The position numbers were made by a program, and so were the translations under genes. The notes below the pieces were generated by a model. It made no database searches, was not told the DNA's origin, and saw only the letters and a program-made list of their open reading frames with translations. From positions 1 to 20,441 of the forward strand of contig JAZRVW010000041.1 in NCBI GenBank assembly GCA_045599385.1: DNA of 20,441 bases. The letters run 5' to 3'. This DNA comes from F23-B02 sp045599385. Lineage in GTDB: Bacteria > Bacillota > Clostridia > Oscillospirales > Oscillospiraceae. This document shows positions 1-6,441 of this stretch, in pieces. Within the stretch, counting starts at the first letter, position 1, and each line of letters begins with the position of its first letter.

Positions 1-455
1 TCAGTAAAGTGTCCGCTTTCGTCGGTGTCGTGTACCAGATATACGGTGACATTCAGCGCACTTTCACAGCGGAACATCTCTGTTTCCGCATCGTACTGAG
101 GCTCCGAATTTTCAAAGCCTCTGAGCTTCACGCCGTCTATGTTTCCGATGCAGGCACAGATATCGCCCAGCAGAGAGGTGCATTCGGGCTCCGCGTGCTC
201 TGCGGCGGCGGGTGTGTAAATCTCAACGCCGATTTTCAGCTCCGCTTTGCTGCCGTAAAGCTCCTTAACCTCGCCGCCGCTGTCGCAGATGCCGAGATAA
301 TTACCGCAGCCCGAAGCGGTGATGCTGCCTGATTTCAGACTAACGGCCACGGCGGAGGAGTCTCTGTCCAGCACGCAGCCCGGGTATTTTCTCACCGCAG
401 GAATGCCGCTGCCGTTCAGAGTGGTTACAACCGCATCAAGTACGCTGTCAAACAT
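1..455 (-). CDS. Probable phage tail terminator / tail completion protein (3' end outside window)
   Basis: I read this minus-strand frame directly. The ATG at 455-453 overlaps the stop of the preceding head closure gene by 8 bp (ATGTTTGA), and 151 codons stay open to the window edge, so the C-terminus is missing. The N-terminus (MFDSVLDAVVTTLNGSGIPA) resembles the opening helix of tail terminator proteins. The later part alternates short strands, and a stretch near residues 100-125 (about GDICACIGNIDGVKLRGF) fits the helix-then-strand layout of that fold. In siphoviruses the tail terminator forms a hexameric ring between head and tail and is encoded right after the connector and closure genes, as here. 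The assignment rests mainly on gene order and general pattern, since there is no diagnostic motif. A minor capsid protein is the main alternative. Confidence 0.55.
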   Translation of the reverse strand, partial: MFDSVLDAVVTTLNGSGIPAVRKYPGCVLDRDSSAVAVSLKSGSITASGCGNYLGICDSGGEVKELYGSKAELKIGVEIYTPAAAEHAEPECTSLLGDICACIGNIDGVKLRGFENSEPQYDAETEMFRCESALNVTVYLVHDTDESGHFT

Positions 456-762
456 TTCCGCCACCGCCCTTTTTGCGCAGCACCGCTTCATAATGGGAAA
501 CGCTGCCGCAGTAGTAAACGGGTTCGGCACGGAGAGACACGAAGTGCTTCCCCTCATGAACAACTTCTTCACCGCCGCAGGCTGACATTACGCTTTCGGT
601 AAGCAGAAGATACTCCGCACCGTTTTTAACGCCGACGGCAGTGGGCTTTTTGATATTGTCGTGTTTTTTCACGTTTACGGGCGAGATGAAGCCCTTTGCG
701 GAAGCGCCGTCAAGGGTGATGTCCTCGCCGAAGCGCGCAAAAATTCCATGGGCAATTTTCAT
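448..762 (-). CDS. Phage head closure / head-tail adaptor protein
   Basis: A 104-residue protein whose ATG overlaps the connector stop codon as ATGA, showing translational coupling. It has the character of small neck proteins of the SPP1 gp16 type: a short beta-rich chain with strands around residues 23-35 (GFISPVNVKK), 49-55 (EYLLLTE) and 70-90, ending in a basic, glycine-rich tail (LRKKGGGGNV). Such proteins sit below the connector ring and close the portal channel after DNA packaging. The order terminase, portal, protease, capsid, connector, closure, tail terminator supports the role strongly. There is no catalytic motif to check. Family-level assignment comes from size, pattern and position. 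Confidence 0.6.
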   Translation of the reverse strand: MKIAHGIFARFGEDITLDGASAKGFISPVNVKKHDNIKKPTAVGVKNGAEYLLLTESVMSACGGEEVVHEGKHFVSLRAEPVYYCGSVSHYEAVLRKKGGGGNV

Positions 763-1133
763 CCTCTCACCCCCACAAAGCTGAAGCCGCCGTCCTCGAG
801 GTAGGCGGCAAGAATGCTTTCCGCGCTTTTTCGCAGTCCTGCGGCGGAGAAATTATTCTCACCGCGGAAGCTTACGGAAAGATTGCCCGCCCTGAAGGAG
901 CTTATTTCGCCGCTGTTTTCAAGCTCCATGCACAGAGCAAGGGCGAGCATACCTGCGGCGGTTACGAAAAGCTCGTTTATGTCCTCGGGCTTTACGCCCC
1001 GACGAAGCTTTTTTTCAAGCTCATTTGCCGCCGCAGAGCAGAACACCCCGAGCACTCTTTCGCTTTCCTCGGACAGCTCTCCGCCGCAAAGGAGCTCGGC
1101 TCTCGCCTTAATATCATCATTTGTGTAGCTCAT
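759..1133 (-). CDS. Phage head-tail connector protein (gp6/gp15-like)
   Basis: A 124-residue, mostly helical protein. It starts at an ATG 5 bases after a perfect AGGAGG. The layout matches head-tail connectors of the HK97 gp6 / SPP1 gp15 type: an N-terminal helix (NDDIKARAELLCGG), a central long helical stretch with a hydrophobic core (residues about 53-72), and a C-terminal helix after a short strand pair (AGNLSVSF). These proteins form a ring of about a dozen copies beneath the portal. The gene follows the major capsid gene after an unusually wide 116-bp gap that carries a palindromic repeat, while its own 3' end overlaps the closure gene by 4 bp. Function is inferred from family pattern and position. 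Confidence 0.65.
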   Translation of the reverse strand: MSYTNDDIKARAELLCGGELSEESERVLGVFCSAAANELEKKLRRGVKPEDINELFVTAAGMLALALCMELENSGEISSFRAGNLSVSFRGENNFSAAGLRKSAESILAAYLEDGGFSFVGVRG

Positions 1134-1151
1134 TTTTACCTCCTGAAAACA

Positions 1152-1228
1152 ACTGTCATTCTGAGCGAAGCGAAGAATCCCCTCAATACAAGGAGATTCT
1201 TCGTCGCAATGCTCCTCAGAATGACAGT
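1152..1228. repeat. Palindromic dispersed repeat (REP/MITE-like) in the capsid operon
   Basis: Left arm 1152-1183 and right arm 1191-1228 are imperfect inverted repeats. Both begin, reading inward, with ACTGTCATTCTGAG and share a GCGA...CGAAGAATC core, with a loop at 1184-1190. This sequence type is a familiar dispersed repeat in Clostridia and other bacteria. When translated it yields the well-known spurious peptide CHSERSEES, which is present on the plus strand here. It lies between the major capsid gene stop (1250) and the connector ribosome site (about 1139-1144). On the plus strand it is followed by a run of six T. In mRNA of the phage operon it would form a long stable hairpin. Confidence 0.85.
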
Positions 1229-1249
1229 CTTTTTTACTGCATTAAGCCG

Positions 1250-2281
1250 TTATACCTTCAGCACCTTGGAAGCCTCGTTATAGAGCTTTGCAAAGCCGGA
1301 GATGCTGGTGATTGCCGCGCGTTCAAGCTGACGGTCGATAAGACGGTCATACTCAACGGCAACGTCGCCTGCGGTGACCATTTCAAGAGCGTAGCCCTTG
1401 TCAAGACCGATGGCGGTGCCGTCGGGAAGTGCGGAGCAGCGGATAAGCTTTGCGCCCAGCGGATTGCCGGGCTCGCCGGTGCCCTGGTAGTTGATGCCGG
1501 TCAGAGGATTTTTGAACTCGCTGCAGCCGAGAATCTGCATCATGACATCGGGAGCTGCCAGCAGAGTGTTCATGGTGTAGGGGTCAAACTGGTTCCAGAA
1601 CTTAAGCAGCTCGGTGTAGGTAAGAGTGCCTGCGGTACCGCCAAGCACGGTGCCGCCCACGGAAAGCTGCTCGGCGGAGTTGGAGTTGCCGTCGCCGTTT
1701 GTGATAACGTCGATTGCGTCCTCAAGGTGCATACGCATAATCTGGTTGCCTATCTGACGCAGCATAACGGAGAACAGGTCAAGGCGCTGGAAGCGGATTG
1801 CCTCATAGGAGGCAACAAGCATTCTGCCGCGCTTGCGCAGCTTTACAAGGTGGTCTGCGCTCTTGATTTCGGTCTGGGGAATAACCGCGCCCTCGCCCAC
1901 ATAACGCAGGGACTTGTCGTCCTCATCGGCGGCAGAGTAAATGGAGCGGTAGTCCATGCCGTCAAAGCGGGTGACGGTGGCGGTGATGGAGGGAAGAATG
2001 TTGCCCTCCTCCATGCCTGCCTTCACGCTGCGGGAAACGTACTCGGGGAAGAGCACGGCGCTTTCGGAGGTAGAGAAGAACTTCTCAACGGTGTCGCTTG
2101 AGGCGCCGCGCACCTTGATGTCAAAGCGCTTGAGCTGACGCTGGAAGGCGTCCATGCCCTCAAGGGCGGTACCCTTGTAATTTTCGTTGGGGTCGAGGCT
2201 TTCGAGCACCTGCTCAAAGCTCTTGCCGGACTCGGAATACATACCCTTGTCCAGCTTAATCTCGTTAAATTTGTAAGACAT
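1250..2281 (-). CDS. Phage major capsid protein, HK97 fold
   Basis: A 343-residue protein preceded by AGGAGG 7 bases before the ATG. It has features of HK97-type capsid proteins without a long cleaved delta domain. The N-terminal arm (residues 1-75) is followed by a region typical of the spine helix and P-domain (around residues 75-170, including LRYVGEGAVIPQTEI and KRGRMLVASYEAI). Then comes the A-domain, with a conserved-looking loop near LLAAPDVMMQIL, ending in LYNEASKVLKV. Hundreds of copies would form the icosahedral shell. It follows portal, protease and decoration genes, which argues against an encapsulin despite the shared fold. No frameshift or internal stop is seen. The gene ends just before the palindromic repeat, which may act on the 3' end of its mRNA. 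Confidence 0.85.
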   Translation of the reverse strand: MSYKFNEIKLDKGMYSESGKSFEQVLESLDPNENYKGTALEGMDAFQRQLKRFDIKVRGASSDTVEKFFSTSESAVLFPEYVSRSVKAGMEEGNILPSITATVTRFDGMDYRSIYSAADEDDKSLRYVGEGAVIPQTEIKSADHLVKLRKRGRMLVASYEAIRFQRLDLFSVMLRQIGNQIMRMHLEDAIDVITNGDGNSNSAEQLSVGGTVLGGTAGTLTYTELLKFWNQFDPYTMNTLLAAPDVMMQILGCSEFKNPLTGINYQGTGEPGNPLGAKLIRCSALPDGTAIGLDKGYALEMVTAGDVAVEYDRLIDRQLERAAITSISGFAKLYNEASKVLKV

Positions 2282-2295
2282 ATTCGTTTTCCTCC

Positions 2296-2640
2296 TTACA
2301 TGATGAAGCCGACGGTTTCGGCGGTGGTGTCGACCTCAAGAATGAGATACTCTCTGCCGTCCTCAGATGCGGTGACCTTGCCGTCTGTGTCGGCGGTGAG
2401 CAGGCCAAAGCCCACTTCGGGTGCATCGTCGCCGGTGTAGGCGCACTTGATGTAGCCGTGGGTGAGAACGCTTGCGAAGCCGTTCTCTGCGTCGATGCAG
2501 AAGCCTATGAAATTGTCCTCTGCGGAGCAGGCAGCGACCTTGCCGTTGCCGCTCATCTTAACAAAAACGCCCTTTTCGGCGCTGCTGTCGGCGGCAAAGG
2601 AGATTACCTGCTCGCCGATTCCTTCAAAACTGACTTTCAT
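2296..2640 (-). CDS. Phage capsid decoration / head fibre-like structural protein
   Basis: A 114-residue, beta-rich acidic protein with almost no helix-forming stretches. It has a run of short strands ending in a conserved-looking tail (YLILEVDTTAETVGFIM). It starts at an ATG behind AGGAGG and lies 14 bp upstream of the major capsid gene and 11 bp after the protease. This is the usual slot for trimeric decoration or cement proteins that clamp the expanded shell, or for DUF2190-like head proteins. The segment GFASVLTHGYIKCAYTG is a pattern I associate with such proteins. The exact family cannot be decided by eye, and a scaffold is unlikely given the lack of coiled coil. Confidence 0.6.
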   Translation of the reverse strand: MKVSFEGIGEQVISFAADSSAEKGVFVKMSGNGKVAACSAEDNFIGFCIDAENGFASVLTHGYIKCAYTGDDAPEVGFGLLTADTDGKVTASEDGREYLILEVDTTAETVGFIM

Positions 2641-2651
2641 AGTTTTCCTCC

Positions 2652-3512
2652 TTAAATTCTGTACTCGTCACCGATGAAGTCGGTGACTTCGTTTTTGCCC
2701 GGAAGCTGTGTCACGGGGGTGAACAGCTCTCCGGCGCGTTTGTCAAAGGCATCTTTCATGGATATAAGCGCCTCGGCGTCCATGAATTCCACGCTCTTTT
2801 CCAGCGCGGAGTAGAGCTTTTCGTCTACTGTGAGGCACAGGCGCAGTACCTCTTTTCTGAGCTCACCTATGTAGCGTCTGCCTAGGGAGGCCTCTTTTTC
2901 CAGAGCTTCAACGTTCATGCCCTTCATAACTCCCGCACTGCGCTGGGCGGGAACGGCAACGAAGCTCCACTCGTAAGCATCAACGGCACCCTCAAGGGAG
3001 GCAAAGCACAGCCTGCCGCCGTATTCCCTGCCCTTTTCGTGAGCGCAGGTGGAAATTTCCTCGCCGCAGATGCTGCAAACGCTTTTTGCAACGGCACAGC
3101 CCACTGAGGTTTCCCTCTTGGTGCCGCCGTCTATCTCGCGGATAAGCTCCGCGTTTGCCTCGGTTCTGAGCATATAGGCAAAGCCCTTGAGGTAAAGATA
3201 AGGCTCGCCGTCGCAGGTTTTGCGCTCCGTGTCACATACAAGCTCCGTGCGGTAAATTCTCGCCACCTGATTTCCGCTTTTCCACTCATGGTCGCAGATG
3301 CCCGTTGCGCCCACAAAAAGCTCACTCAGTTCCTTCAGCGTTTCGTTGGAGAAGCGCTCGAAGTCGCGGTCAATGTCATTGTCGCAAAGGAGCACCGAGA
3401 AGATGTAAACGTCTTCCGCGGAAAGCTCGGTCTTTGCAAAGGCGTTTACCGCCTGCAGCTCCTCTTCGGTGTTTACCGCAGCACCGGAGGCTCCGCTTTT
3501 GATGATTTTCAT
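2652..3512 (-). CDS. Prohead protease (herpesvirus/HK97-type serine protease) with Cys/His insertion
   Basis: A 286-residue protein whose ATG overlaps the portal stop by 4 bp, with GGAGGG inside the portal 3' end. The expected catalytic histidine sits in a DHEW motif (His75), followed by a strand with R/T-E (VARIYRTE). The expected serine is in TSVGC (Ser136). These match the S78/U35 prohead protease pattern (D/H-H ... S-x-G). A CxxC...CxH cluster at Cys146, Cys149, Cys156 and His158, just before DAYEWSFVAVPAQ, could bind a metal. The C-terminal third (about 200-260) is helical and may act as a scaffold. The enzyme would cleave scaffold or capsid arms inside the prohead. The family is clear, but cleavage activity is inferred. 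Confidence 0.75.
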   Translation of the reverse strand: MKIIKSGASGAAVNTEEELQAVNAFAKTELSAEDVYIFSVLLCDNDIDRDFERFSNETLKELSELFVGATGICDHEWKSGNQVARIYRTELVCDTERKTCDGEPYLYLKGFAYMLRTEANAELIREIDGGTKRETSVGCAVAKSVCSICGEEISTCAHEKGREYGGRLCFASLEGAVDAYEWSFVAVPAQRSAGVMKGMNVEALEKEASLGRRYIGELRKEVLRLCLTVDEKLYSALEKSVEFMDAEALISMKDAFDKRAGELFTPVTQLPGKNEVTDFIGDEYRI

Positions 3513-4651
3513 TTTTTACCCTCCATAATTTGCTGTGCCTGGGCGTTATAGAGCATGGCTCTCGCCTCCTCAACCTCGTCCTGCAGATTTATGGGCTCCC
3601 ACTCAACGCTGAAGGAGCAGGCATAGCCGTGCATTCTCAGCCAGAGAGAGCAGATTTTCTCAATGACGGGAGTGAGCGTTCTGCGGATTGCCGTGAGCTC
3701 ACTTGTCATGAGGTCTGCCTGCTGGGCGCTCATTCGCTCCGTTGTGGACCAGTTGAGGCCCAGCAGGAAGGGCGGAATGCCCGTTCTGGCAATGAGCTGC
3801 TCCAGAATCTGACGCACGGGAACCTCGCTGTCAAGAATCTGATTGTCGGCGCCAATCACCTTGATTTCCACATCACCCACGGCAACGAAATCGCGCACGG
3901 CTCCGTTTTTGCCGCTCTGCATTGCCGCAGACCATTCGCGTGCAATCTGCTCTGCACGCTCCTGCGCCATTGCCCTGTCGATGATGTCGCCCTGAGGCTT
4001 ATACACCACCGCAAAGCGCACGTTGCCCGCACGTTCCCAATTGATGCCCAGCGACTGATAAATCTTCAGCAGAATGCCGCAGAGGAAGGGCATGCTTCGG
4101 AGCATGGAAACACCGTAGGGCGAATCCGCCTCGGGATTAAAGGGCGTAAACAGTAAAAGATTCTGTCTGGGGAAGGGTTCGCACATGCCGAAGCCCTTTG
4201 CTCCGCAGAGGGTGAAGTCCAAAGGTGTTTCGCCCTCTTTAATCTGCACGTCCTCAACGTTTCCGCAGATAACGGCGGCAATATCGCGGCTGCCGAGGGT
4301 TACAATTTCGCCTACGGCTCTGCCGCAGGTAATCATGGAGTCAAGGTAGGCGGAAAGGAAGGTGTTGATGCCTCTCTGTCCTCTGCCTACGTTGACGTTT
4401 TTCAAAAAATCCGCAAGCTCCTTTTCCGCCGTTTTGTCGGCGCATTTCACCTCAAAGCCGCCGGTAAGGCGCACAATTTTGAGGATAGCGGCATCGACAA
4501 CGGGTACCGCCTCTCTTATCTGGCGGTAGAGCTTAATCTCTCCGCCGCCCAGAGCCACATAAGAATCCAGCAGGCCGAAAGGGTGGCTTTCATTCTGCCT
4601 TATCTGTACGGAGGCTGCTCTGTTTTTTTGTTTTCCCGAAAATAATTTCAT
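3509..4651 (-). CDS. Phage portal protein
   Basis: A 380-residue protein beginning at an ATG that shares one base with the terminase stop (TGATG). It has the portal pattern: an N-terminal region with a helix near residues 39-65 (IKLYRQIREAVPVVDAAIL), and a glycine/arginine-rich middle. A stretch reads PYGVSMLRSMPFLCGIL, followed by a long helix containing NWERAGN (about 195-225). The C-terminal helical crown includes GIPPFLLGL and STTERMSAQQADL, characteristic of portals. The dodecameric portal sits at one capsid vertex as the DNA entry channel and docks the terminase encoded just upstream. It is shorter than many portals (often 400-500 residues) but open throughout. Confidence 0.85.
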   Translation of the reverse strand: MKLFSGKQKNRAASVQIRQNESHPFGLLDSYVALGGGEIKLYRQIREAVPVVDAAILKIVRLTGGFEVKCADKTAEKELADFLKNVNVGRGQRGINTFLSAYLDSMITCGRAVGEIVTLGSRDIAAVICGNVEDVQIKEGETPLDFTLCGAKGFGMCEPFPRQNLLLFTPFNPEADSPYGVSMLRSMPFLCGILLKIYQSLGINWERAGNVRFAVVYKPQGDIIDRAMAQERAEQIAREWSAAMQSGKNGAVRDFVAVGDVEIKVIGADNQILDSEVPVRQILEQLIARTGIPPFLLGLNWSTTERMSAQQADLMTSELTAIRRTLTPVIEKICSLWLRMHGYACSFSVEWEPINLQDEVEEARAMLYNAQAQQIMEGKK

Positions 4652-5895
4652 CAGTTCCTCCTATCTGTCCAGACCGCGCCGAAGGGACTCGGAGCATCGC
4701 AGAGCGAGGTGACAAAATACCGCATATCGTCCATGGCGTGATCGCCGAATTTATAGGGTGCCTCGCGGTTTTTTGTCTCGTCCCAGCGATATTCATAAAT
4801 CTCCCGAAGCAAATCACGGCAGGTGTGGCAGATTCTGATTTTTCCGCTTTTGAGGGCATCGGCTGTGAGCCTTATGCCCTTGAGGACATCATTGTCTGCC
4901 TTCCGAGCGCGGATACCTTCCCGCTGAAGAGCGCTTATGAAGCTGGCTGCGGAGGGGTCAACAATGACGCGGGAAGGGGCATTGTCGCCGCAGAGCTTTT
5001 TAAGCTCCGCGACATATTCCGCGTCGGTTTTTTGTCTGCCCTCTTTCCGTGAGTCGTAATAATACTCACGAAGTCTGTACCAGATTCCGTCCTTCTTTCC
5101 CCAGAAGCCGAAGGAGCTGGGGTTTGCGGTGCCGTAATCGCAGGAGACGGCAAATTCCGTGCAATTTTCCGGCGGGTCTGTCTGCATGCTTTCATCAAAG
5201 AAATCGTAAATTCTGCCCTCGGGCAGCACCCACTCACCGAGTATGAACCGGCGGTAGAAATCACCCGTGTACATTCCCTTGTATCTGTCGATAATCTTTC
5301 GGGACAGTGAGGGATTATCCTCCAGAGCAAAGTGCAGATACAGGCAGTTACGGCTTTCGGCTTTTAAAATCCACTCGCGGTAAAACCAGTGCTGCGGTGA
5401 CTCGGGATTGCAGTTAAACCACATCTTCGAGCCCTCAACGGAGCATCGGGCGCAGGCCTGCTCCACGAAGGAGCGCGGCATGAGCGCCACCTCGTCCATA
5501 AGCACGCCCGCAAGCGTCATGCCCTGAATGTGTGATGCCGAGCCCTCGTCGCCGCCGCCGAAGAGGTAAAATCGGTTTGTACGTCCCATGTAGGAGATGT
5601 CCATGTAATTTTTGCTCACAAGCTCTTTTACCTCAAAGCCGATGTCGGCAAGCACGGGCGTCAGGGGCTCAATAATGTTGCGCCGCACGGAAACAATGCT
5701 TTTGCCGCAGAAGGCGAAGCGATGACCGTCAAAGCGCCGCATGGCCCAGCACACATAGGAAATGCCCATGCAAAGAGTTTTGCCGCTTCTCACGGCGCCG
5801 TCGCAGATGATTGCATCGTAATCGCGGTAAGGCGATGAGTCACTCCACCAGGACAGCGCCCTGAGCTGTGTTTCAGAAAAGCTTTCAAACTTCAA
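4651..5895 (-). CDS. Phage terminase large subunit (TerL)
   Basis: A 414-residue DNA-packaging motor and nuclease. The start is a TTG at 5895-5893, directly after the small terminase stop, with an AGGAAG-type ribosome site. Motifs are intact: Walker A GAVRSGKT at 33-40 (Lys39), Walker B VLMDE with Asp134 and Glu135, and coupling motif CNPES near 162-166. The RNase H-like nuclease has acidic residues at Asp253 (SCDYG), Asp313 (VIVDP) and Asp389/Asp390 (DHAMDD). The ATPase pumps DNA through the portal and the nuclease cuts concatemers. Sequence character is close to PBSX/P22-like terminases of Firmicutes phages. All expected catalytic positions are present, so nothing suggests decay. Confidence 0.92.
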   Translation of the reverse strand: MKFESFSETQLRALSWWSDSSPYRDYDAIICDGAVRSGKTLCMGISYVCWAMRRFDGHRFAFCGKSIVSVRRNIIEPLTPVLADIGFEVKELVSKNYMDISYMGRTNRFYLFGGGDEGSASHIQGMTLAGVLMDEVALMPRSFVEQACARCSVEGSKMWFNCNPESPQHWFYREWILKAESRNCLYLHFALEDNPSLSRKIIDRYKGMYTGDFYRRFILGEWVLPEGRIYDFFDESMQTDPPENCTEFAVSCDYGTANPSSFGFWGKKDGIWYRLREYYYDSRKEGRQKTDAEYVAELKKLCGDNAPSRVIVDPSAASFISALQREGIRARKADNDVLKGIRLTADALKSGKIRICHTCRDLLREIYEYRWDETKNREAPYKFGDHAMDDMRYFVTSLCDAPSPFGAVWTDRRN

Positions 5896-6213
5896 TTATT
5901 TTTCTTCCTTTGAATTAAGCTGCTGTGCCGCTCTGTCAAGTGCGGCATAAAAGTTTTTGCCGTTATCCTTCTGCTCGCTCTCCGATTTCTGAAGTCCGAG
6001 CAGCTCACGCAGAACGGCAACTCTGTCAACGAATTTCATTTCCACAGCTCCGCCCGGGCTGCGCTTGATTTCGCTGATAAGAGAAAGGTCGAGGCCGTCA
6101 AGGATTGACAAATCCTCTTCCCCGAGGAACAGTAGCTTTACCGCGTCATTGGGAGAAGACTCGGCAAGCATATTCAGAAGCTCATCGGCTTTCAGGGACT
6201 GATTGTCCTTCAT
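5896..6213 (-). CDS. Phage terminase small subunit-like protein, short form without obvious HTH
   Basis: A 105-residue protein starting at an ATG 7 bases after GAGGTG, ending one base before the TerL start. Position and the segment GGAVEMKFVDRVAVLRELLGL (about residues 54-74) match the oligomerisation and C-terminal part of small terminases, where a strand is followed by D-(K/R)-x-x-A-L-x-x-L-x-G-L. The usual N-terminal helix-turn-helix domain that recognises the packaging site is not evident: residues 1-45 are acidic and leucine-rich rather than basic. The tail is charged. Typical small terminases are about 140-180 residues. This may be a reduced subunit or a start may have been missed upstream, although no longer open frame with a ribosome site is seen. 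Confidence 0.65.
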   Translation of the reverse strand: MKDNQSLKADELLNMLAESSPNDAVKLLFLGEEDLSILDGLDLSLISEIKRSPGGAVEMKFVDRVAVLRELLGLQKSESEQKDNGKNFYAALDRAAQQLNSKEEK

Positions 6214-6252
6214 TTCCCATCACCTCTCTCACCCATAGGCTCAATCGGGGCA

Positions 6253-6278
6253 TTTTTTGCACGTTTGCGTGCAAAAAA
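6253..6278. other. Perfect 11-bp-stem palindrome in the small terminase leader
   Basis: TTTTTTGCACG (6253-6263), loop TTTG, CGTGCAAAAAA (6268-6278) form a perfect inverted repeat about 40 bp upstream of the small terminase start. It does not have terminator geometry on the minus strand because no U-run follows the stem. It could be an operator, a packaging-related site or an mRNA hairpin. No role can be chosen from sequence. Confidence 0.5.
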
Positions 6279-6289
6279 ATTTTTAAAAA

Positions 6290-6318
6290 AGCAAAAAAAG
6301 ACCGCTTGGGCGGTCTTT
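6290..6318 (-). terminator. Rho-independent terminator upstream of the packaging operon
   Basis: The stem is AAAGACCGC (6297-6305) with GCGGTCTTT (6310-6318) and a 4-base loop. Read on the minus strand it is followed by a run of T, giving good intrinsic terminator geometry. On the plus strand there is no long T-run. It lies about 80 bp before the small terminase start on the same strand, so it would stop transcripts entering the phage operon from the right unless antitermination occurs. Confidence 0.7.
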
Positions 6319-6382
6319 CACATAGACAGTTAAGTAACAAACGATGTTTTTTCGTTTTTTAACTGGTATTTACATATAAATA

Positions 6383-6391
6383 TGGTATACT
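6383..6391 (+). promoter_or_regulatory. Extended -10 promoter of the decarboxylase operon
   Basis: TG-G-TATACT at 6383-6391 is an extended -10 element. A weak -35 match (CTGGTA, 6363-6368) lies 17 bp upstream. The predicted start near 6398 gives a leader of about 44 bases. A strong AGGAGG at 6431-6436 precedes the ATG at 6442. Confidence 0.55.
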
Positions 6392-6441
6392 GTTCTATGT
6401 ATTTTTATATATAAATCAATTTCACTATACAGGAGGCAATA

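Noticed and set aside
1121..2101. 326-codon open frame on the plus strand beginning in the palindromic repeat
   Set aside because: It is antisense to the major capsid gene, contains the spurious CHSERSEES peptide from the repeat, and has no ribosome site.
1250..2281. Major capsid gene as an encapsulin nanocompartment
   Set aside because: Portal, terminase, protease and connector genes surround it, so a phage capsid explains it better. No cargo gene is seen.
6214..6441. Prophage attachment site at the phage/host boundary
   Set aside because: No tRNA end and no recognisable core repeat is visible, and the partner site would lie outside the window.
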